Part shown: in pieces, positions 32,064 through 36,225 of the stretch
Position numbering within the stretch: position 1 is the first letter of the stretch
Layout: each line of letters opens with the position of its first letter
Assembly: GCA_902764575.1 (NCBI GenBank)
Contig: CACWWI010000023.1
Coordinates: 1-36,225, forward strand
Direction: 5' to 3'
Source of the DNA: an uncultured Coriobacteriaceae bacterium
GTDB lineage: Bacteria; Actinomycetota; Coriobacteriia; Coriobacteriales; Eggerthellaceae
Length of the DNA: 36,225 bases
Notes under the pieces: model-generated
Seen by the model: the letters and a program-made list of their open reading frames with translations, nothing else
The model's database searches: none
What the model was told of the DNA's origin: nothing
Translations under genes and position numbers: made by a program

Positions 32064-33806
32064 ATGGCCGCGGCTGGTGTCGAGGTGCCCTATGGCGCTC
32101 GGATGGCGATGGAGCCCATCGCGCTGACCGTCCGCTACACCGGTGCCGGCGCGACCGAAGCAGCAGAGGAGCAGCGCGATGTGTTCGCGCCCTTCGAAAC
32201 CGCAGAGCTTGCCGTGGAGGCGCAGTTCGATGGCGAGGTGATCGAGTTCGCCGCCACGCCCAAGGCGCCCATGCGCATTGATTTCGCGCAGGTGAAGTTG
32301 CGCCATGCGTTTTCGACCGATGAGCTGGTGCTGATGAACGGCTACCAGTCGTGGACCGATACGCGCGAGATGCCGGCCTGGGAGCGGATGAAGGGCCTGC
32401 GCGGCGTGCCGAAGGGCGCCGTGTCGAAGTGGGCGCTCGACGGCGGCGGCGACTACTCGTTCGTGCAGTACACGGGCAAGCGGGGCGAGCAGCACGGTTT
32501 CACGTACGCGACGTTCCGCCGCGACGAGGGCATGGTGCTCGTGGGCTCGCTCGACGAGAGCCACGGCTTCACGTTCATCCGCGCGGACGCGAACGTGGGC
32601 GAGGTCACGCTCGAAACCGAGACGCCGCCACGGGAGCTTCCCGCTGGCGAGCGCGTGGTGCTGGGCCGCTACGCCATCTGCCGCGGGACGCTCGACGAGT
32701 GCTACGACCGTTGGTTCGAGCTGTCGGGCATTCAGGCGCGCCCCGTTAAGCCGCTCGTCGGCTACACCAGCTGGTACCGCCACTACGGCGACATCACCGA
32801 GGAGAAGCTCCTGGGCGATTTGACCGAAATCGACACGAAGGGCACGCCGGTCGTGGCCTCGATCGGCAAATGGGCGCACCGGATGTTCCAGATCGACGAC
32901 GGCTACTGCAAGGTGGGCGACTGGCTCGATGTGAACAAGGACGACTTCCCCCGGGGCCTTGCCCCGCTGACCGACGAGGTTCGGGAAAGGGGCTTCATGC
33001 CCGGCCTGTGGGTGGCGCCGTTTTTGTGCGAGCGAGAGTCGCGCCTGTTCGAGGAGCACCAGGACTGGCTGCTGCGTGACGAGGCGGGCGAGCTGGTGCG
33101 GACGGGGCCCCAGTGGTCGGGCGGCTATGCCCTCGACACGCTCAACATCGAGGTGCGCAGCTATGTGCTGGAGGTGCTGCAGACGATGACGCTCGAGTGG
33201 GGCTTCGACCTGCTGAAGGTCGACTTCCTGTTCGCGGCGTGCATGGTGCCCCACGGCGGCAGGAACCGCGGCGAGCTCATGGCGGACGCCATGCAGCTGC
33301 TGCGCGCGGGAGTGGAAGACAGCACGCTCATCCTGGGATGCGGCGTGCCGTTGGGCAGTGCGTTCGGCATCGTCGACTACTGCCGCATCGGGTGTGATGT
33401 GGGCCTCGACTGGGACGACTCGCTCTACATGCGCGGATTGCACCGCGAGCGCGTGTCGACCAAGCTCTCGCTGCGCAACACCCGGGCGCGCGCACCGCTC
33501 GACGGCCGCGCGTTCGGCAACGACCCCGACGTGTTCTTCCTGCGCGATGACGTGAAGCTGACCGAGGAGCAGCGCGATGAGCTGCTGTTCGCCAACGCCA
33601 GCTACGGCAGCGTGCTCTTGACGAGCGACGACAAGGACCAGTGGACCAAGCACATGCGCCGGCGCTACAACGACGCGCTGCGCGTGCTGTGCGGGCGGTT
33701 CGCCCCCGAGCTACTCGACGAGTTGAACGAGACGATGCCGACGCACGGCGTGGAGCCGAGCCGGGGCCGCCGCCTCCTCCCGTTCTCGAAGGGGAGGGCG
33801 AAATGA
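32064..33806 (+). CDS. Alpha-galactosidase, glycoside hydrolase family 36
   Basis: Encodes 580 residues with no signal peptide, so probably cytosolic. It has an N-terminal beta domain (about 1-220) and a TIM barrel starting at VGYTSWYRHYGDI. The nucleophile is Asp387 in LLKVDFLF and the acid/base Asp445 in CRIGCDVGLDWDD, the canonical GH36/clan D pair. Other substrate-site motifs, QIDDGYCKVGDW, GLWVAPFLCERESRLF and GGYALDTLN, are present. The length is near the shorter GH36 group (T. maritima GalA, 552) rather than the 720-residue group. It should release galactose from imported alpha-galactosides. The stop overlaps the galK start by 4 nt (ATGA). Confidence 0.92.
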   Translation: MAAAGVEVPYGARMAMEPIALTVRYTGAGATEAAEEQRDVFAPFETAELAVEAQFDGEVIEFAATPKAPMRIDFAQVKLRHAFSTDELVLMNGYQSWTDTREMPAWERMKGLRGVPKGAVSKWALDGGGDYSFVQYTGKRGEQHGFTYATFRRDEGMVLVGSLDESHGFTFIRADANVGEVTLETETPPRELPAGERVVLGRYAICRGTLDECYDRWFELSGIQARPVKPLVGYTSWYRHYGDITEEKLLGDLTEIDTKGTPVVASIGKWAHRMFQIDDGYCKVGDWLDVNKDDFPRGLAPLTDEVRERGFMPGLWVAPFLCERESRLFEEHQDWLLRDEAGELVRTGPQWSGGYALDTLNIEVRSYVLEVLQTMTLEWGFDLLKVDFLFAACMVPHGGRNRGELMADAMQLLRAGVEDSTLILGCGVPLGSAFGIVDYCRIGCDVGLDWDDSLYMRGLHRERVSTKLSLRNTRARAPLDGRAFGNDPDVFFLRDDVKLTEEQRDELLFANASYGSVLLTSDDKDQWTKHMRRRYNDALRVLCGRFAPELLDELNETMPTHGVEPSRGRRLLPFSKGRAK

Positions 33807-34942
33807 GGACTGTCCGCGCGTTTGCCCCCGGGCGCACCGAGATCGCGGGCAACCATACCGACCATCAGGGCGGCCGCGTGGTCGCCGCGGCCGTGTCGTG
33901 CGGGGTGGAGATGCGTCTGGAGCCCCGTGCCGATGGGCGCGCGCACGTCGAGAGCGAAGGCTTCGCGCCGTTCGAGATTGCCCTGAGCGACGATGCCGCG
34001 CGCGTCGACGAGCGGGGTACCACCCGTGCGCTCGTGCGCGGCGTGGTCGCGGGCCTGCGCGGGCGCGGCGTGCCCGTTGAGGGGTTCCGCATGAAGGCGA
34101 GGAGCACGGTGCCCTCGGGCGGCGGCTTGTCGTCGTCGGCCGCCTTCGAGCTGGCGCTGGGCGCGGGCCTCGAGGCGCTGTTCGCCGGCGAGGGTGCCGA
34201 GCCTGCGGGCGCGGTCGGCCTGTCCGTTGTTGGCCAGGCGGCCGAGCGCGACTACTTCGGAAAGCCCTGCGGGCTCATGGATCAGCTGGCCGTGGCGTGC
34301 GGAGGCGTGTGCGCCTTCGATTTCGGGGATGCAGCCCAGCCCGCCATCGAGCAGATCGACTTCAGCTTCACCGACCACGGCTATGCGCTGTGCCTCGTGG
34401 ACACCCATTGCGACCACAGCCGGTACACGGACGAGTACGCCCAGGTGGCCTACGACATGAACGCCGTCGCCTCGTTCATGGGCGTGCCCGTTCTGTCCCA
34501 GGTGCCCGAGGCGGCGTTCATGGACCGTTTCGAGGTCGTGCGCGCAGGGCTCGGCGACCTGCCGGCGCTGCGCGGCTTGCACTACTACCACGAGATGAGC
34601 CTCGTAGACGAGCGCATCCGGGCTATGAAGGCGGGCGACATCGCCGCCTTTCTGGACGCGACGCGCCGGTCAGCCGCCTCGTCGGCCCAGTACCTGCAGA
34701 ACGTTTCGACGTCCGACCGTGCGAGCCAACCCGCCATGGTGGCCCTCGCCCTGTGCGACCGGTTCCTCGAAGGCGAAGGCGCCGCCCGCATCCACGGCGG
34801 CGGCTTCGGCGGCTCCATCCAGGCCTTCGTCCCCACCGACCGCCTTCCTTTCTTTAAAAAGCAACTTGACGAGCACCTAGGCAAGGCCTCATGCCAAACC
34901 TACGAGATCGCCCCAGAAGGCGCCCGAGCCGAATGCTTGTAA
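33803..34942 (+). CDS. galK: Galactokinase
   Basis: Encodes 379 residues. It phosphorylates galactose at C1, the first Leloir step. GHMP motifs are intact: APGRTEIAGNHTDHQGG (motif 1, in the divergent TEIAGN form rather than VNLIGE), VPSGGGLSSSAAFE (motif 2, ATP loop), GLMDQLAVACGG (catalytic Asp) and IHGGGFGGSIQAFVP (motif 3). The start overlaps the alpha-galactosidase stop by 4 nt, with GGGGAGGGCG upstream, so translation is coupled. galT follows 176 nt downstream, separated by a large inverted repeat. Confidence 0.95.
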   Translation: MRTVRAFAPGRTEIAGNHTDHQGGRVVAAAVSCGVEMRLEPRADGRAHVESEGFAPFEIALSDDAARVDERGTTRALVRGVVAGLRGRGVPVEGFRMKARSTVPSGGGLSSSAAFELALGAGLEALFAGEGAEPAGAVGLSVVGQAAERDYFGKPCGLMDQLAVACGGVCAFDFGDAAQPAIEQIDFSFTDHGYALCLVDTHCDHSRYTDEYAQVAYDMNAVASFMGVPVLSQVPEAAFMDRFEVVRAGLGDLPALRGLHYYHEMSLVDERIRAMKAGDIAAFLDATRRSAASSAQYLQNVSTSDRASQPAMVALALCDRFLEGEGAARIHGGGFGGSIQAFVPTDRLPFFKKQLDEHLGKASCQTYEIAPEGARAECL

Positions 34943-34973
34943 GAGTGAAAAAGCCCCCTAAACCGTTAACGTA

Positions 34974-35085
34974 GCCTGGGTCGGCGGGGTGAAGGGCGGA
35001 GCGAGGTCAAGCGAAAATCGTCTAAGAGACCTTGGCTCGTGCGATTTTCGCGTCGAGCGCAGCCCTTCACCCCGCCGACCCAGGC
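34974..35085. repeat. 112-bp nested inverted repeat between galK and galT
   Basis: The outer arms, 34974-34997 and 35062-35085, are perfect 24-bp reverse complements. Within, 35011-35020 (GCGAAAATCG) pairs with 35042-35051 (CGATTTTCGC), leaving a 21-nt loop. Alternative stems also exist: GAGC-GGTC (34999-35008) with GACC-GCTC (35028-35038), and GCTCG (35035-35039) with CGAGC (35054-35058), which enclose GCGA/TCGC. No T-run, no obvious target-site duplication, no ORF. It may be a dispersed palindromic element (REP/MITE-like) or an mRNA structure separating galK and galT; the remaining 30 nt of the gap each side hold the galT SD and nothing else evident. Confidence 0.9.
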
Positions 35086-35118
35086 GGACGAGCAAGAATA
35101 GAGTTCGAGGAGTTCCCC

Positions 35119-36198
35119 ATGGCAGCCAACACAATCGACACCAACGCTTTCTACCAAGAGAGCTGCGAGGCCAACTACGTAAAGGTCTCGGACATTGCAC
35201 GTAACGTTGCTTGGACCACCCCCACTGAGTGGGGCGACCTGCAGATCACCATCAACCTGTCGAAGCCCGAGAAGGACCCGCGCGCCATCGCGGCGGCCGC
35301 CAAGGCGGGCCCGTCGGAGAAGCCGGACTACGTGGACCCGGCGACGGGCCGCACGCGCCCGTGCCCGCTGTGCGTGACGCAGGAAGACGTCGACTGCGGC
35401 TATGCCAGGCGCCTCGACCTGGCCGGCGACCAGTGGGCGCTGTGGTACAGCCCCTACGCGTACTACAACGAGCACTGCATCGCCATGAGCTGGGAGCACC
35501 GCCCCATGCACATCGACCGCTCGGCGTTCGAGTCGCTCTTCGACGTGGTGGACGTGCTCCCCGAGTACTTCTTCGGTAGCAACGCCGACCTGCCCATCGT
35601 GGGCGGCTCCATCCTCTCGCACGACCACTACCAGGGCGGCAGGCACGTCTTCCCCATGGAGGTGGCGCCGCTTTCCGAGTCGTTCGACCTGCCCTCGTTC
35701 GCGGGCGTGCAGGCCGGCATCGTGAAATGGCCCCTGAGCGTCATCCGCCTGCGCGGCGCCGACCGCGCGCAGGTCATCGGTGCCGCGTGCGCGATCCTGG
35801 ACGCGTGGCGCAGCTACGACGACCCGCGGGTCGGCATCGTGTCGCACACGGGCGAGACGCGCCACAACACCATCACCCCCATCGTGCGCATGAAGGGCGA
35901 CCAGTACGAGATGGACCTCGCGCTGCGCTGCAACATCACGAGCGAGCAGCACCCGCTCGGCGTGTTCCACCCGCACGAGGAGCTGCACCACGTGAAGAAG
36001 GAGAACATCGGCCTCATCGAGGTCATGGGCCTGGCCATCCTGCCGCCGCGCGTGCAGCAGGTGATGGAAGAGCGCGGCATGTCGCGCGACGACGTGGGCC
36101 GCGTGTTCGGTCAGGTGCTCGAGCATGCAGGCGTGTTCAAGTGGGATGCCGAGGGCCGCGCAGCTTTCGGGCGCTTCATCGCCCAGCTGAACGGCTAG
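35119..36198 (+). CDS. galT: UDP-glucose-hexose-1-phosphate uridylyltransferase, type 2 (short form)
   Basis: Encodes 359 residues. It exchanges UMP between UDP-glucose and galactose-1-phosphate. The sequence matches the Firmicutes-type enzyme: EANYVKVSDIARNVAWTTP, DLQITINLSKPEKDPRAIAA, PCPLCVTQED, SPYAYYNEHCIAMSWEHRPM, GSNADLPIVGGSILSHDHYQ with the active-site HDH motif, HNTITPIVR and NIGLIEVMGLAILPPR. The family, for example Bacillus GalT, is about 500 residues and has roughly 110-140 helical N-terminal residues before the first block; these are absent here. GAGGAG lies 6 nt before the ATG. An in-frame extension to a TTG at 35032 would start inside the inverted repeat and is unlikely. Both catalytic halves are complete. 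Confidence 0.9.
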   Translation: MAANTIDTNAFYQESCEANYVKVSDIARNVAWTTPTEWGDLQITINLSKPEKDPRAIAAAAKAGPSEKPDYVDPATGRTRPCPLCVTQEDVDCGYARRLDLAGDQWALWYSPYAYYNEHCIAMSWEHRPMHIDRSAFESLFDVVDVLPEYFFGSNADLPIVGGSILSHDHYQGGRHVFPMEVAPLSESFDLPSFAGVQAGIVKWPLSVIRLRGADRAQVIGAACAILDAWRSYDDPRVGIVSHTGETRHNTITPIVRMKGDQYEMDLALRCNITSEQHPLGVFHPHEELHHVKKENIGLIEVMGLAILPPRVQQVMEERGMSRDDVGRVFGQVLEHAGVFKWDAEGRAAFGRFIAQLNG

Positions 36199-36225
36199 CG
36201 CGTCCTGCCTTCGCGGGGGCGCCGC

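Noticed and set aside
34974-35085. Inverted repeat as a simple intrinsic terminator of galK
   Set aside because: There is no T-run after the right arm and the nested internal stems are unnecessary for termination; it was kept as a repeat or RNA element instead.
35032-35118. Upstream extension of galT from a TTG within the inverted repeat
   Set aside because: No SD and no similarity to the missing N-terminal part of type-2 GalT; the ATG at 35119 has a GAGGAG site.

Overview
The window is about 36 kb of high-GC bacterial chromosome. Gene content suggests a class Coriobacteriia (Actinomycetota) gut-type anaerobe, perhaps Eggerthellaceae. This is an inference from the strong G/C third positions, the -10 boxes of TATAAT/TACAAT type, the mixture of Firmicutes-like gene order (aroQ-pepQ-efp, asp23-nusB-xseB-dxs, galK-galT2) with high GC, and the style of the small zinc-ribbon membrane proteins. 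No rRNA, tRNA, IS element, prophage or CRISPR array was found. It is mostly an ordinary housekeeping segment.

Layout. 1-1013 (minus): the 5' part of a multi-pass membrane sensor protein and a small zinc-ribbon protein with GDANK repeats. 1198-6846 (plus): an M18 aminopeptidase, then guaB-ruvX-mltG-aroE. 6971-13134 (plus): the chorismate pathway cluster aroC-aroK-aroB, an aroQ fused in frame to an M24 Xaa-Pro peptidase, then efp and a degenerate M23-like membrane protein. 13246-14325: a zinc-ribbon/TM/YD-repeat-like surface protein. 14460-17522: asp23-type gene, nusB, xseB, dxs. 17615-19228 (minus): recN. 19260-24165 (plus): dtd, uvrB, a large tandem-HTH regulator and a conserved protein of unknown function. 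24239-27834 (minus): coaE, rpsA, nfo and a small MGMT-type alkyltransferase. 27979-28299: DUF1292-type protein. 28284-30602 (minus): an ECF-type ATPase and an uncharacterised GT-B-like protein. 30671-36198 (plus): an alpha-galactoside utilisation operon made of a GPH-type symporter, a GH36 alpha-galactosidase, galK and galT.

How genes work together. aroE, aroC, aroK, aroB and aroQ supply five of the seven shikimate-pathway steps. The last cluster imports an alpha-galactoside, releases galactose and converts it to UDP-galactose; galE and galM are not in the window. recN, uvrB, nfo, MGMT, ruvX and xseB give the region a DNA-repair flavour, although they lie in separate transcription units.

The most unusual signals are: a 112-bp nested inverted repeat between galK and galT, directly in front of a type-2 GalT that lacks the usual N-terminal part; the AroQ-M24 fusion; a palindromic pair of face-to-face -10 boxes in the divergent region at 30.6 kb; two DNA-repair genes whose -10 boxes sit so close to the ATG that leaderless transcripts are predicted; and a membrane sensor gene whose recognisable N-terminus lies upstream of any standard start codon. 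I see no clear new multi-gene defence or mobile system here.
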